From NCBI GenBank assembly GCA_946628965.1, contig CAMOXI010000007.1:1-48084 (forward strand): 48,084 nt of DNA. Direction: 5' to 3'. Source of the stretch: an uncultured Clostridia bacterium (lineage in GTDB: Bacteria > Bacillota > Clostridia > Oscillospirales > Oscillospiraceae). The notes beneath the pieces are model-generated. The model did no database searches. It saw only the letters and a program-made list of their open reading frames with translations, and was not told the origin of the DNA. Each line of letters opens with the position of its first letter. Positions within the stretch are counted from its first letter, which is position 1. A program made the position numbers and the translations under genes. Positions 9,374 through 18,654 of this stretch are shown here, piece by piece.

Positions 9374-10270
9374 TCAGAGCCCGAACAGCGCGGGGAGCTC
9401 CCGCAGGCGGGGCGAATCCGGTTCCTCGCTCTCGGTCGCCCAGGCGCCGGCGGTGAGCGCGGCCAGGGCAGTCTGCTCAAGCGTGAGGCCGCACACCCCG
9501 CTCCAGACGACGGCGGCGGTGGCGGCGTCGCCCGCGCCGGTGGTGTTCACGGAGCGCGCCGGTATGCAGGGCAGGCGCAGCAGCCTCTCCCCCTCGGCGG
9601 CGATCAGGCCGCCCGCACCGATGCTCACGAACACGCGCTCAACACCGCGCCGCAGCAGCGCCCGCGCGGCCTGCTCCGCATCGTGCTCGCCGGTGAGGAT
9701 CTCGGCCTCGATGGCGTTGGGCTTGAGAGCGGCGAGTCTGTCGAGCAGCGGCAGCAGCCGCGGGGCCTTCGCGGTGGAGACCGCGTCGGCATAGAGCGGC
9801 ACGCTGACGTGCTGCGCGAGGTATTCCAGCGTCTCGGTGCTGAGATTGGCGTCCAGCACGACGGCGTCCGCGCCGTTGAGCGCCCCGAGATGCGGCGCAA
9901 GGGCCTCGGGCGTGATCCGCGCGGTCACCTCCATGTCGGCGATGGCGAGCTGCATATCCCCGTCCTCACCGTTGACGTAGAGGTAGGTCGAGCTGCGCAT
10001 TCCGGGGCAGAGCAGGGACAGGCGCGTGTCGATCCCGGCGGCACGGCAGCTCTCGAGCAGTGCGGAGCCGAAAAAATCGTCCCCCACTGCGGTGAGGAGG
10101 GAGACCTCGAGTCCCAGCAGGCGGAGGTCGCACGCGATGTTGTGTCCGACCCCGCCGGGGCGCATGGTCACGGCGCCGGGATTCGAGTCGCGCGCCACGA
10201 GCCGACCCTCCGGGCGGCCGCCGATGTCCATATTCATGCCGCCCACGACGGCGATGTGTTTCGTAGCCAT
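9374..10270 (-). CDS. psuK: Pseudouridine kinase (PfkB/ribokinase family)
   Basis: Cytoplasmic sugar kinase of 298 aa. PfkB marks are the N-terminal GGMNMDIGG, the RPGGVGHNIACDLRLLG glycine pair near residue 40 and the C-terminal NTTGAGDAATAAVVW anion-hole motif with the catalytic Asp (GAGD). The N-terminal part, with DSNPGAVTMRPGGVGHNIA, closely matches PsuK (E. coli YeiC), which phosphorylates pseudouridine to pseudouridine 5'-phosphate; PsuG then splits this to uracil and ribose 5-phosphate. A psuG gene is present at 29996 but not adjacent, unusual since psuK and psuG are normally neighbours. The ATG at 10270 has AGAGG upstream. No promoter of its own is obvious. Confidence 0.82.
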   Translation of the reverse strand: MATKHIAVVGGMNMDIGGRPEGRLVARDSNPGAVTMRPGGVGHNIACDLRLLGLEVSLLTAVGDDFFGSALLESCRAAGIDTRLSLLCPGMRSSTYLYVNGEDGDMQLAIADMEVTARITPEALAPHLGALNGADAVVLDANLSTETLEYLAQHVSVPLYADAVSTAKAPRLLPLLDRLAALKPNAIEAEILTGEHDAEQAARALLRRGVERVFVSIGAGGLIAAEGERLLRLPCIPARSVNTTGAGDAATAAVVWSGVCGLTLEQTALAALTAGAWATESEEPDSPRLRELPALFGL

Positions 10271-10283
10271 AGCTGCCTCTTTC

Positions 10284-10318
10284 AAAAACACGGATCACCG
10301 GCGGTGATCCGTGTTTTT
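10284..10318. terminator. Terminator after glgP / before psuK
   Basis: Complementary arms 10284-10300 and 10302-10318 start with five A and end with five T, so it can work in both directions. It separates glgP from psuK? On the minus strand it lies downstream of psuK's start region and upstream of the glgP stop; because psuK is transcribed away from it, the likely reader is any transcript running into glgP's 3' end from the plus side or a leader transcript of psuK. Confidence 0.6.
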
Positions 10319-10341
10319 CTTCGTGTCAGGTTATTTGCCGA

Positions 10342-12741
10342 TCAGATATGCCAGATGTTCTTCGCGTATTCTCCGACGGCGCGGTCGGCGGCGAAGAAGC
10401 CGCTCTGGGCGGTGTTCATGATGGCCAGGCGCGCATACTCGTCCTTGTCGCGGATGCGCTCGTACAGACGGGTCTGGCAGTCGACATAGGCGCGGTAGTC
10501 GGCGATGAGCATATAGGGGTCGCCGCCGTAGATCAGGCCGGAGACGAGGTCGGCATAGCCCTTGCCGTCCCGGAAGCCGGCGGAGAAGCGGTCAAGCACG
10601 CGCTTGAGCTCCCAGTCGTTGTTCACGATGCCCATGGGGTCGTAGCCGCGGCGGCGGAGATCGGCGATCTCGTCGGTGTGCAGGCCGAAGAGGAACATGT
10701 TCTCGTCACCCAGCCGCTCGTACATCTCGACGTTCGCGCCGTCGAGCGTGCCGATGGTCACGGCGCCGTTCATCATCAGCTTCATGCAGCCGGTGCCGGA
10801 GGCCTCCTTGCCGGCGGTGGAGATCTGCTCGGAGACCTGCGCCGCCGGCACGATCTCCTCGGCGGCGGAGACGCGGTAGTTCTCCACGAAGCAGACCTGC
10901 AGCTTGCCGCGGCAGATGGGATCGTTGTTGACGTCGTCGGCGAGGCTGAGCAGCAGCTCGATGATGCGCTTGGCGGTCTTGTAGCCGGCGGCGGCCTTGG
11001 CGCCGAAGACGAAGGTGCGCGGCACAAAGTCGCGGTTGGGATCGTCGTGCAGCTGGAGCTGAAGCTTGGCGATGCTCATCGCGCACAGCAGCTGGCGCTT
11101 GTACTCGTGCAGGCGCTTGACCTGAACATCCATGATGCCGTCGGTATCGAAGACGAAGCCGTCGTTGTTGCGCTTGATAAAGCGGGCGAAGCGCTCCTTG
11201 TTCTGCTTCTTGATGGCGTTTATCTGCTCGCGCACGGCGGAGTCGTCCGCGTAGGCGGCGAACTTCGCCAGCTCCTCGGGCTTCGTGAGGTAGTCCTGGC
11301 CGATGAGCTCGCTGAGCAGGCCGTGCAGACCGGGGTTGATCTGCGCGAGCCAGCGGCGGTGGTCGATGCCGTTGGTGACGTAGGTGAAGCGGTCGGGGCG
11401 CAGGGTGTAGATGTCGTGGAAGAGGTCGTCCTTGAGGATCTGCCCGTGGAGGCGGGAGACGCCGTTGACCATATAGCAGGCGGCGAGGCAGAGATTTGCC
11501 ATGTGTACCTGACCGTCGCGGATGATGAGGTTGCGGCCGACGCGCTCATCCCAGTTGAAGTTGTAAACGAGATAGTCGCACCAGCGGCGGTTGATCTCGC
11601 ACATGATCTCCCACAGGCGGGGCAGCAGCTTCTGCACCAGATCCTGCGGCCACTTCTCGAGCGCTTCGCTCATGACGGTGTGGTTGGTGTAGGCGACGCT
11701 CTTCTTGACGATGTTCCAGGCCTCGTCCCAGCCAAGGCCATGCTCGTCCATGAAAATGCGCATGAGCTCGGGGATGATCATGGTCGGGTGCGTGTCGTTG
11801 ATCTGGATGACGTGGTGGTCGCAGAAGGAGCGGACGTCGCCCCACATCTTGATGTGCTTGCGCACGATATCCTGCGCGGTGGCGGAGACGAAGAAATACT
11901 GCTGCTTGAGGCGCAGGGTCTTGCCCTCGATGTGGTCGTCAGCGGGGTAGAGAACCTTGGTGATGACCTCGGCCATGGTGCGCTGCTCCATGCTCTTGAC
12001 ATATGCGCCCTCGGAGAAGAGGTACATATCGAGCGAGTTGGGACTCTTGGCGTCCCAGAGGCGGAGCGTGTTGATCTCCTTTCCTCCGTAGCCCGCGATC
12101 AGCATATCGCGCGGCAGGGCGATGACGGCGTCATAGCCGGTGTGCTCGGCGTGATAGTGGCCGAAGCTGTCCCAATGCGGGGAGATCTGGCCGCCGAAGC
12201 GGACCTCGACCATGTCCTCATAGCGGGGGATGAGCCAGCTCTCGGCGGCGCTGCGCCAGTTGTCGGCGACCTCGGTCTGCTTGCCGTCCTGGAAGCGCTG
12301 GCGGAAAATGCCGAGCTCATAGCAGATGGAATAGCCCGTGGCCTGCAGGCCGAGGGTGGCCATGCTGTCCATATAGCAGGCGGCGAGACGACCCAGACCG
12401 CCGTTGCCGAGGCCGGCGTCGGGCTCGGACTCAAAAATGTCGCCCGCGCTGCGGCCCAGATCCTCCAGCGCGCCGGAGAGGGCTTCGCTGATGCCGAGGT
12501 TGAAGGCGTTTTTCATGAGGCTGCGGCCCATGAGGAATTCCATGGACATGTAGTGGATCTCTTTTTCCGCGCGGTGGGGATCCTCCACGGCCAGGAAGCG
12601 GCTCATGATCTCGCGGATCACGATGGCGGACGCCTGGAAAACCTGGTCATCGGTCGCGGCGGAAGCGGTAGTGCCGAAGTGGGCGCAGAGCTTGTCCTCA
12701 ATGGCGCTGCGCATTTCGTCGCGGGAAATTTCACTGATCAT
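10342..12741 (-). CDS. glgP: Glycogen/starch/alpha-glucan phosphorylase
   Basis: Cytoplasmic GT35 phosphorylase of 799 aa, the usual size; it removes terminal glucose from alpha-1,4-glucan as glucose 1-phosphate. The N-terminal MEFLMGRSLMKNAFNLG and the DAGLGNGGLGRLAACYMDS glucan/PLP region are clear; the C-terminal EASGTGCMKLMMNGA motif carries the PLP lysine, followed by NVEMYERLGDENMFLFG. The ATG at 12741 has GGAGG ten bases upstream; earlier in-frame starts lack one. It belongs with glgD and glgC upstream but is set apart from them by 250 bases of hairpins. Confidence 0.96.
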   Translation of the reverse strand: MISEISRDEMRSAIEDKLCAHFGTTASAATDDQVFQASAIVIREIMSRFLAVEDPHRAEKEIHYMSMEFLMGRSLMKNAFNLGISEALSGALEDLGRSAGDIFESEPDAGLGNGGLGRLAACYMDSMATLGLQATGYSICYELGIFRQRFQDGKQTEVADNWRSAAESWLIPRYEDMVEVRFGGQISPHWDSFGHYHAEHTGYDAVIALPRDMLIAGYGGKEINTLRLWDAKSPNSLDMYLFSEGAYVKSMEQRTMAEVITKVLYPADDHIEGKTLRLKQQYFFVSATAQDIVRKHIKMWGDVRSFCDHHVIQINDTHPTMIIPELMRIFMDEHGLGWDEAWNIVKKSVAYTNHTVMSEALEKWPQDLVQKLLPRLWEIMCEINRRWCDYLVYNFNWDERVGRNLIIRDGQVHMANLCLAACYMVNGVSRLHGQILKDDLFHDIYTLRPDRFTYVTNGIDHRRWLAQINPGLHGLLSELIGQDYLTKPEELAKFAAYADDSAVREQINAIKKQNKERFARFIKRNNDGFVFDTDGIMDVQVKRLHEYKRQLLCAMSIAKLQLQLHDDPNRDFVPRTFVFGAKAAAGYKTAKRIIELLLSLADDVNNDPICRGKLQVCFVENYRVSAAEEIVPAAQVSEQISTAGKEASGTGCMKLMMNGAVTIGTLDGANVEMYERLGDENMFLFGLHTDEIADLRRRGYDPMGIVNNDWELKRVLDRFSAGFRDGKGYADLVSGLIYGGDPYMLIADYRAYVDCQTRLYERIRDKDEYARLAIMNTAQSGFFAADRAVGEYAKNIWHI

Positions 12742-12777
12742 AGCGGGTATGTACCTCCAGAAGAATTGAGAAAAAGG

Positions 12778-12912
12778 AGGAACGGGCGGGAACCGCCCGT
12801 TCCTCACGGGGCCGACGGCACGTCGGCCCCGTGAGAGGCAAAACAGAAACGAAGGCGTTTCTGTTTTGCGGGGATGGAACGCAGAAAGGGGACTCCCCGT
12901 CCCCTCTCTGCG
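12778..12912. repeat. Four end-to-end hairpins between glgD and glgP
   Basis: Four inverted repeats abut each other: stem 12 bp at 12778-12804 (loop GAA), stem 15 bp at 12803-12835 (loop GCA), stem 14 bp at 12838-12869 (loop AAGG), and a 13-bp stem with one mismatch at 12880-12912. The stems are unrelated in sequence to each other. None has a strong T tract on the minus strand. The remaining 80 bases up to glgD hold nothing I recognise. Confidence 0.9.
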
Positions 12913-12992
12913 CTCTTCCCTTGCAAAACCGTCTCCGGATGCCGGGGCTTGTCTGCAGTCCGAGAAACGGCGTGCGGATCGAGAAGTCTGAT

Positions 12993-14105
12993 TTAGATTT
13001 TGCTGTTCTTGGGCACCAGGGTCGGGAGCTTCTCGCTGCCGATCAGCACGGTGCCGTCGGAGAAGCTGCAGGCCTTGTCGGCGATCACGTGCTTGAGCGT
13101 GACGTTTTCGCCGATGGTGCAGCCGCGCATGATGATGCAGTCCTCAAGCGTGGAGCCCTTGCCGATCTTGACGCCGGAGAAGATGGTGCTGTCGCGCAGA
13201 TCGCCATCGATGATGCAGTTGTCGGCCACGAGGCTGCGGCGGGAAGAGGAATTTTCACCGTAATAGGTGCTCACGCCCTCGTGCTCCTTGGTGCGCACGG
13301 GCCGGTCGGCCGGGAAGACCTGGCGGCGGTTTTCCGGGACGAGCATATCGCGGCTGGCCTCCACATAGCCCTCGGCGGTGCGGATGATGCGCGCATAGCC
13401 CGGGTGCACGTACACGGCCATCTTGCCGCCCTGCTCCAGGAAGAAGGGGACGGCGTCACGGTGAAAGCGGTGGAGATTGCGGCGCTCGCAGGCGTCCATG
13501 AGCGCGAGGAGCTTGTCCTTGCGGAAGATATAGGCCTCGAGAGAGGGGTGACCCTCGGAGGCGCCCACGCGGAACATCTCCATGCGGGAGACGAGTCCGT
13601 CCTCCCCGAGCACATAGCTGCTGTGGGTGCTGGGCAGCTCGTGGTCGGCGCAGATGGCGGTAGCGTCCGCGCCGGAAGCCTCATGTGCGCGGATGGCCGC
13701 GTCGAGGTCGAGGTTGGCGCAGAGGTTGCCGAGCATCAGAATGACATTGTTCTCGTCGATGTTGCCGATGTAGGAGCTGACGGCGAGCAGGGCTTCCATG
13801 GTGCCGGTGTAGTCGCCGGTGTGGTACTGGGGCAGGCCGAAGGGCGGCAGCATGCGCAGGCCGCGGGTGCTGCGGCTCATGTCCCAGGCCTTGCCGCTGC
13901 CGATATGGTCGAGCAGGGACTGATAGTCGCGCTGCATGATGACGCCGACGTCGAGAATGCCGGCGTTGCGCAGAGAGGAGAGCGCGAAGTCGATGAGCCG
14001 GTAGCGGCCGCAGAAGGGCAGCGACGCGGCGGTGCGGTGGGCGGTCAGCTCGCGCAGGGCGGGCTCGTCATGATAGGCGAAAATGATGCCGTGATAGTCT
14101 CTCAT
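12993..14105 (-). CDS. glgD: Glucose-1-phosphate adenylyltransferase, GlgD subunit
   Basis: 370-aa nucleotidyltransferase-like protein. The N-terminus MRDYHGIIFAYHDEP lacks the GGxGxRL pyrophosphorylase loop found in GlgC, as expected of the GlgD regulatory subunit that partners GlgC in Firmicutes. The RYRLIDFALSSLRNAGI segment and a C-terminal left-handed beta-helix (SRRSLVADNCIIDGDLRDSTI, hexapeptide repeats) are present. Start ATG two bases after the glgC stop, with GGAGG inside the end of glgC, so the two are translationally coupled. Confidence 0.93.
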   Translation of the reverse strand: MRDYHGIIFAYHDEPALRELTAHRTAASLPFCGRYRLIDFALSSLRNAGILDVGVIMQRDYQSLLDHIGSGKAWDMSRSTRGLRMLPPFGLPQYHTGDYTGTMEALLAVSSYIGNIDENNVILMLGNLCANLDLDAAIRAHEASGADATAICADHELPSTHSSYVLGEDGLVSRMEMFRVGASEGHPSLEAYIFRKDKLLALMDACERRNLHRFHRDAVPFFLEQGGKMAVYVHPGYARIIRTAEGYVEASRDMLVPENRRQVFPADRPVRTKEHEGVSTYYGENSSSRRSLVADNCIIDGDLRDSTIFSGVKIGKGSTLEDCIIMRGCTIGENVTLKHVIADKACSFSDGTVLIGSEKLPTLVPKNSKI

Positions 14106-14107
14106 GC

Positions 14108-15301
14108 TTAGACCTCCTCTCCGTTGTAGATCATCGCGCCGGGGGCGACGGTCGCATCCGGGCGGATCTCAATGTTGGGGCCGCAGGTGGCGACGCCCCA
14201 GCCTTCGCTGCCGTCGGGCTCGGAGCCGATATGCGCGCCGGCGCCGATCTTCGTGCCTTCGCCGATGATGGCGTATTCCACCACCGCGCCGGGCTCGACC
14301 GTGACGCCGGGCATCAGCACGCTGTAGAGCACCTTCGCGCCCGCGCCGACCTTGACGGAGGCGGAGAGCACGGAGTTCTCCACGTGGCCGTCGATCTCAC
14401 AACCCTCGGTGACGATGGAGTGGATGATCTCGGCATTCTCGCCGGCGTAGTGCGGCGGAAGCACGGGGCTGCGGGAGGCAATGGGCCAGCTCGGATCGTA
14501 GAGATTGATGAGCGTGGTGGAGAGCATGTCCATATTGGCGTCCCAGAGGCTCGTGATGGTGCCGACGTCGCGCCAGTAGCCCTTGAAGCGGTAGGGCCAG
14601 AGCTTCTCGCCGTTGGCGAGCATCTTGGGGATGATGTTCTTGCCGAAGTCCTTGCTGGAGTTGGGGTCGGCCTCGTCCTCGATGAGGTAGCGGCGGAGCA
14701 TCTTCCAGTTGAACACGTAAATGCCCATGGAGGCCAGGTCGGATTTCGGGTGCTTGGGTTTCTCCTCAAACTCGCAGATCGCGCCGTCTTCGCCCACGCT
14801 CATAATGCCCATGCGGGTGGCCTCCTCCAGGGAGACCTGCTGCACGGCGATGGTAAGGGCGGCGTTGCTCTCGAGGTGCTCCCGGAGCATGTCCGCATAG
14901 TCCATCTTATAGATATGGTCGCCGGAGAGAATCAGCACGTTGTCGGGATTGTAGTTGTCGATAAAGGCAATGTTCTGGTAGATGGCATTGGCGGTGCCGG
15001 TGAACCAGGAGCCCTGCTCGTGCGCCCCGAGGTAGGGCGGCAGAATGTACACGCCGCCGTCAGACACGTCCAGATCCCAGGGCTGGCCGGTGCCGATGTA
15101 GGAGTTGAGCTGGAGGGGCTTGTACTGGGTCAGGACACCCACGGTGTCGATGCCGGAGTTGGCGCAGTTGGACAGGGGAAAATCGATGATTCGGTATTTG
15201 CCGCCGAAGGGAACGCTGGGCTTGGCCACGTCCTGGGTCAGAGCGTAGAGACGGGAGCCCTGACCGCCTGCCAGGAGCATGGCAATGCAGCTTTTCTTCA
15301 T
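14108..15301 (-). CDS. glgC: Glucose-1-phosphate adenylyltransferase, catalytic subunit
   Basis: Makes ADP-glucose from ATP and glucose 1-phosphate, the committed step of glycogen synthesis. 397 aa. The catalytic loop [32 protein letters not shown] is intact at the N-terminus, GDHIYKMDY holds the metal-binding Asp, and a C-terminal beta-helix follows. The ATG at 15301 has AAAGGAGG upstream. First gene of glgC-glgD (-glgP). glgA and glgB are not in the window. No clear promoter was found in the 79 bases between pth and glgC, so transcription may come from further upstream. Confidence 0.95.
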   Translation of the reverse strand: MKKSCIAMLLAGGQGSRLYALTQDVAKPSVPFGGKYRIIDFPLSNCANSGIDTVGVLTQYKPLQLNSYIGTGQPWDLDVSDGGVYILPPYLGAHEQGSWFTGTANAIYQNIAFIDNYNPDNVLILSGDHIYKMDYADMLREHLESNAALTIAVQQVSLEEATRMGIMSVGEDGAICEFEEKPKHPKSDLASMGIYVFNWKMLRRYLIEDEADPNSSKDFGKNIIPKMLANGEKLWPYRFKGYWRDVGTITSLWDANMDMLSTTLINLYDPSWPIASRSPVLPPHYAGENAEIIHSIVTEGCEIDGHVENSVLSASVKVGAGAKVLYSVLMPGVTVEPGAVVEYAIIGEGTKIGAGAHIGSEPDGSEGWGVATCGPNIEIRPDATVAPGAMIYNGEEV

Positions 15302-15380
15302 AAGCAGCCTCCTTTTCTGATTGATGTATTCGTTTCCGCGGCCGGAGGCCGCAGGGTTGCACGGGATCAAAGGGCAGAAA

Positions 15381-15971
15381 TCAGCGGGTATTATAGAGGT
15401 TCATGGCCTTATCGGGGCCTTTTTCGAGATAGCATTCCACGGCCTCTGCCGCGCGGGAGGCAGCCTGCGCCATGTCCTCGGCGTCCTGGCCGCGGAAGAC
15501 GGAGAGCACCCAGTCGGCCATGTCGTAGTCGGGGTGGGGCGGCGCGCCGACGCCCAGGCGGATGCGGGGAAAATCCTCGCTGCCGAGGGCGGCGATGATG
15601 CTCTTGAGGCCGTTGTGCCCGCCCGCGGAGCCCTTGCTGCGCACGCGCAGCTTCCCCACGGGGAGGTTCACCTCATCCGAGACCACAAGGATATGCTCCG
15701 GCGGGATCTTGTAGAAGCGCGCGGCCGCGCCGACAGCGTCTCCGGAGAGGTTCATATAGGTCTGCGGCTTCATCAGCAGCACGCGCTGCCCGCCAAGCTC
15801 GCAGGCCGCGGTGAGCGCCTGGAAGCGGACGCGGTTGATGCTGATGCCTTTTTTACCCGCCAGGGCGTCGGCGGTCATGAAGCCGGCGTTGTGGCGCGTG
15901 CCCTCATATTTCAGGCCGGGGTTGCCGAGAAAGACGACCAGCCAGCCGGGGGCGCTGCTGCTGAAAATCAT
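15381..15971 (-). CDS. pth: Peptidyl-tRNA hydrolase
   Basis: Releases tRNA from peptidyl-tRNAs that drop off ribosomes. 196 aa. The [27 protein letters not shown] start includes the conserved Asn and catalytic His; [42 protein letters not shown] and RIRLGVG are all family signatures. GAGGAG site before the ATG. It follows prs by 30 bases, so probably prs-pth operon. Confidence 0.96.
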   Translation of the reverse strand: MIFSSSAPGWLVVFLGNPGLKYEGTRHNAGFMTADALAGKKGISINRVRFQALTAACELGGQRVLLMKPQTYMNLSGDAVGAAARFYKIPPEHILVVSDEVNLPVGKLRVRSKGSAGGHNGLKSIIAALGSEDFPRIRLGVGAPPHPDYDMADWVLSVFRGQDAEDMAQAASRAAEAVECYLEKGPDKAMNLYNTR

Positions 15972-16001
15972 GTGAACGCTCCTCGCCCGGCCGGAGCCGG
16001 A

Positions 16002-16967
<966 letters not shown>

Positions 16968-17096
16968 TCTCTTTTTCCTCCATAAAGCCATCGAAAACAT
17001 GGCGTCCTTGTACGACTATAGAATATAGCACACTTTTTGCTCCTTGGGAAGGGGAAGCATTGAAAACAAATCGCTGAAATCGGGAGAAAAAACGGA

Positions 17097-17125
17097 TTTA
17101 CAATCTGTGTGATTTTGTATATAAT
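17097..17125 (+). promoter_or_regulatory. prfB promoter
   Basis: TTTACA (17097-17102) and TATAAT (17120-17125), spacer 17, giving a leader of about 90 bases that contains a GC-rich inverted repeat before the start codon. Confidence 0.8.
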
Positions 17126-17221
17126 GAATATCTGCCGGCAAAAACAGCAGGGCTGATCCCGCAGGCAGAACCTGCCCTGCGGCCCGGCACTTGTCAATAT
17201 CATCAGGGGAGAATTGTTTCT

Positions 17222-18328
17222 ATGCTGGAATTTGAAGAATATAAGGCAAAGCTCAATGCCGCCAAGCCCGCGCTGGATCTGCTGCAGGGCGCGCTGAAGC
17301 TGGAGAGCGCCCGAAAAGAGATCGAAGAGCTGGAAGCCGCCAGCGAGCGCGACGGCTTCTGGAACGATGTGGAGAACTCGCAGAAGGTGCAGAAGCGCCT
17401 CAAGACCCTCAAGGGCAAGGTGGAGAACTACGAAAAGCTCTGCAGCACCTGGGACGACATGATGGTCATGTGCGAAATGGCCATCGAAGAGGGCGACGAC
17501 TCCATGCTGGAGGAGCTCAAGAGCGAGTTTGACAGCTTTTCGGAGCAGGTGGAGTCCACCCGCCTGTCGACGCTCCTGACCGGCGAGTACGACGCGAACA
17601 ACGCCATCCTCACCTTCCACGCCGGTGCCGGCGGCACCGAGGCCCAGGACTGGGCCTCCATGCTCTACCGTATGTACAACATGTGGGCCGAGCGCCACGG
17701 CTACAAGGTGAAGGTCATGGACTATCTGGACGGCGACGAGGCCGGCCTCAAGTCCGCCACCATCATGATCGAGGGCGACAACGCCTACGGCTTCTTGAAG
17801 AGCGAGCACGGCATCCACCGTCTGGTGCGCGTGTCGCCCTTTGACGCGGCCGGCCGCCGCCATACCTCCTTCGCCGCGGTGGAGGTCATGCCCGAGATCA
17901 CCGACAACAGTGAGATCGAGCTGCGGGACGACGATATCGAGATGCAGGTCTACCGCTCTTCCGGCGCCGGCGGCCAGAAGGTCAACAAGACCTCCTCCGC
18001 CGTCCGCCTGATCCACAAGCCCACCGGCATCGTGGTCTCCTCCCAGGTGGAGCGCAGCCACTTCCAGAACCTGGAGAACTGCAAGAACATGCTGCGGGCG
18101 CGCCTGGCCGAGATCAAGGAGCGCGAGCACCTGGAGAAGATCAGCGACATCAAGGGCGTGCAGATGAAGATCGAATGGGGCAGCCAGATCCGCTCCTACG
18201 TGTTCATGCCCTACCAGCTGGTGAAGGATCACCGCACCGAGTATGAAGATGGCAACATCCAGAACGTGATGGACGGCGACCTGGACGGCTTCATCAACGC
18301 CTTTTTGTCCATGAAGGCAGCCAATTGA
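17222..18328 (+). CDS. prfB: Peptide chain release factor 2, no programmed frameshift
   Basis: Class I release factor for UGA/UAA, 368 aa. The stop-codon recognition tripeptide SPF is at residues 205-207 (RF1 would have PxT) and the catalytic GGQ at 250-252. The reading frame is continuous from the ATG at 17222 (AGGGGAGA site). In many bacteria prfB has an in-frame UGA near codon 25 read by +1 frameshifting; here that region reads LLQGALKLES with no stop and no CUUUGA slippery site, so the autoregulatory shift is absent. The stop codon is itself UGA and is directly followed by a heptamer repeat array with a terminator. Confidence 0.96.
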   Translation: MLEFEEYKAKLNAAKPALDLLQGALKLESARKEIEELEAASERDGFWNDVENSQKVQKRLKTLKGKVENYEKLCSTWDDMMVMCEMAIEEGDDSMLEELKSEFDSFSEQVESTRLSTLLTGEYDANNAILTFHAGAGGTEAQDWASMLYRMYNMWAERHGYKVKVMDYLDGDEAGLKSATIMIEGDNAYGFLKSEHGIHRLVRVSPFDAAGRRHTSFAAVEVMPEITDNSEIELRDDDIEMQVYRSSGAGGQKVNKTSSAVRLIHKPTGIVVSSQVERSHFQNLENCKNMLRARLAEIKEREHLEKISDIKGVQMKIEWGSQIRSYVFMPYQLVKDHRTEYEDGNIQNVMDGDLDGFINAFLSMKAAN

Positions 18329-18440
18329 GTGGTCAGTGGTCAGTGATTAGTGGTCAGTATTCTTACTGACCACTTTTTTCTGGTCACTGGCCACTGGCCA
18401 CTGGCCACTAGTTACTATCCACTGACCACTGACCACTTAT
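18329..18440. repeat. Heptanucleotide repeat array, fold-back type
   Basis: Starting at the base after the prfB stop, units of seven follow: GTGGTCA, GTGGTCA, GTGATTA, GTGGTCA; after the turn, complementary units (CACTGGC three times, CACTGAC twice). The outer arms GTGGTCAGTGGTCAGTG and CACTGACCACTGACCAC are perfect complements, so the whole array can fold back. Ends inside the stop of a small minus-strand gene. Confidence 0.9.
18349..18379 (+). terminator. prfB terminator built from array units
   Basis: AGTGGTCAGTA (18349-18359) pairs with TACTGACCACT (18364-18374), loop TTCT, followed by six T. It lies inside the heptamer array and is a good intrinsic terminator for prfB. Confidence 0.85.
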
Positions 18441-18499
18441 CTATCGCTGGGGCCGGGGTCGAAGGCGCCGAAAATCAGATCGTCGATGTCGGATTCCAT
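18437..18499 (-). CDS. Possible 20-residue small protein
   Basis: An ATG at 18499 has a strong AAGGAGGG site six bases upstream and opens a frame of 20 codons (MESDIDDLIF then GAFDPGPSDR) ending in TAA at 18437. The peptide is acidic at the start and Pro/Gly-rich at the end. It lies convergent to prfB, and the heptamer array fills exactly the gap between the two stop codons, which argues that the frame is real. No canonical promoter was found upstream on the minus strand. I do not recognise a family. It could be a chance frame. Confidence 0.45.
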   Translation of the reverse strand: MESDIDDLIFGAFDPGPSDR

Positions 18500-18564
18500 C
18501 AGGATCCCTCCTTCCTTTTTGACAGCATGCCAAAAATATATGCCCCACAATTGTATATTATGTC

Positions 18565-18593
18565 TTGCAAGCCGTTTTGGTTTGCGCTATAAT
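18565..18593 (+). promoter_or_regulatory. Promoter of the parvulin foldase gene
   Basis: TTGCAA (18565-18570) and TATAAT (18588-18593), spacer 17. Confidence 0.87.
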
Positions 18594-18654
18594 ATTTAGG
18601 CTTTGTTGCACAGCACCCGATTTATTACAATTACTGAAAAAGGACGAAAGACAC

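Noticed and set aside
10348-12834. Open frame complementary to glgP
   Set aside because: Shadow of a highly conserved gene in GC-rich DNA.
12778-12912. CRISPR array or tandem repeat
   Set aside because: The hairpins are not repeats of each other and have no constant repeat/spacer pattern.
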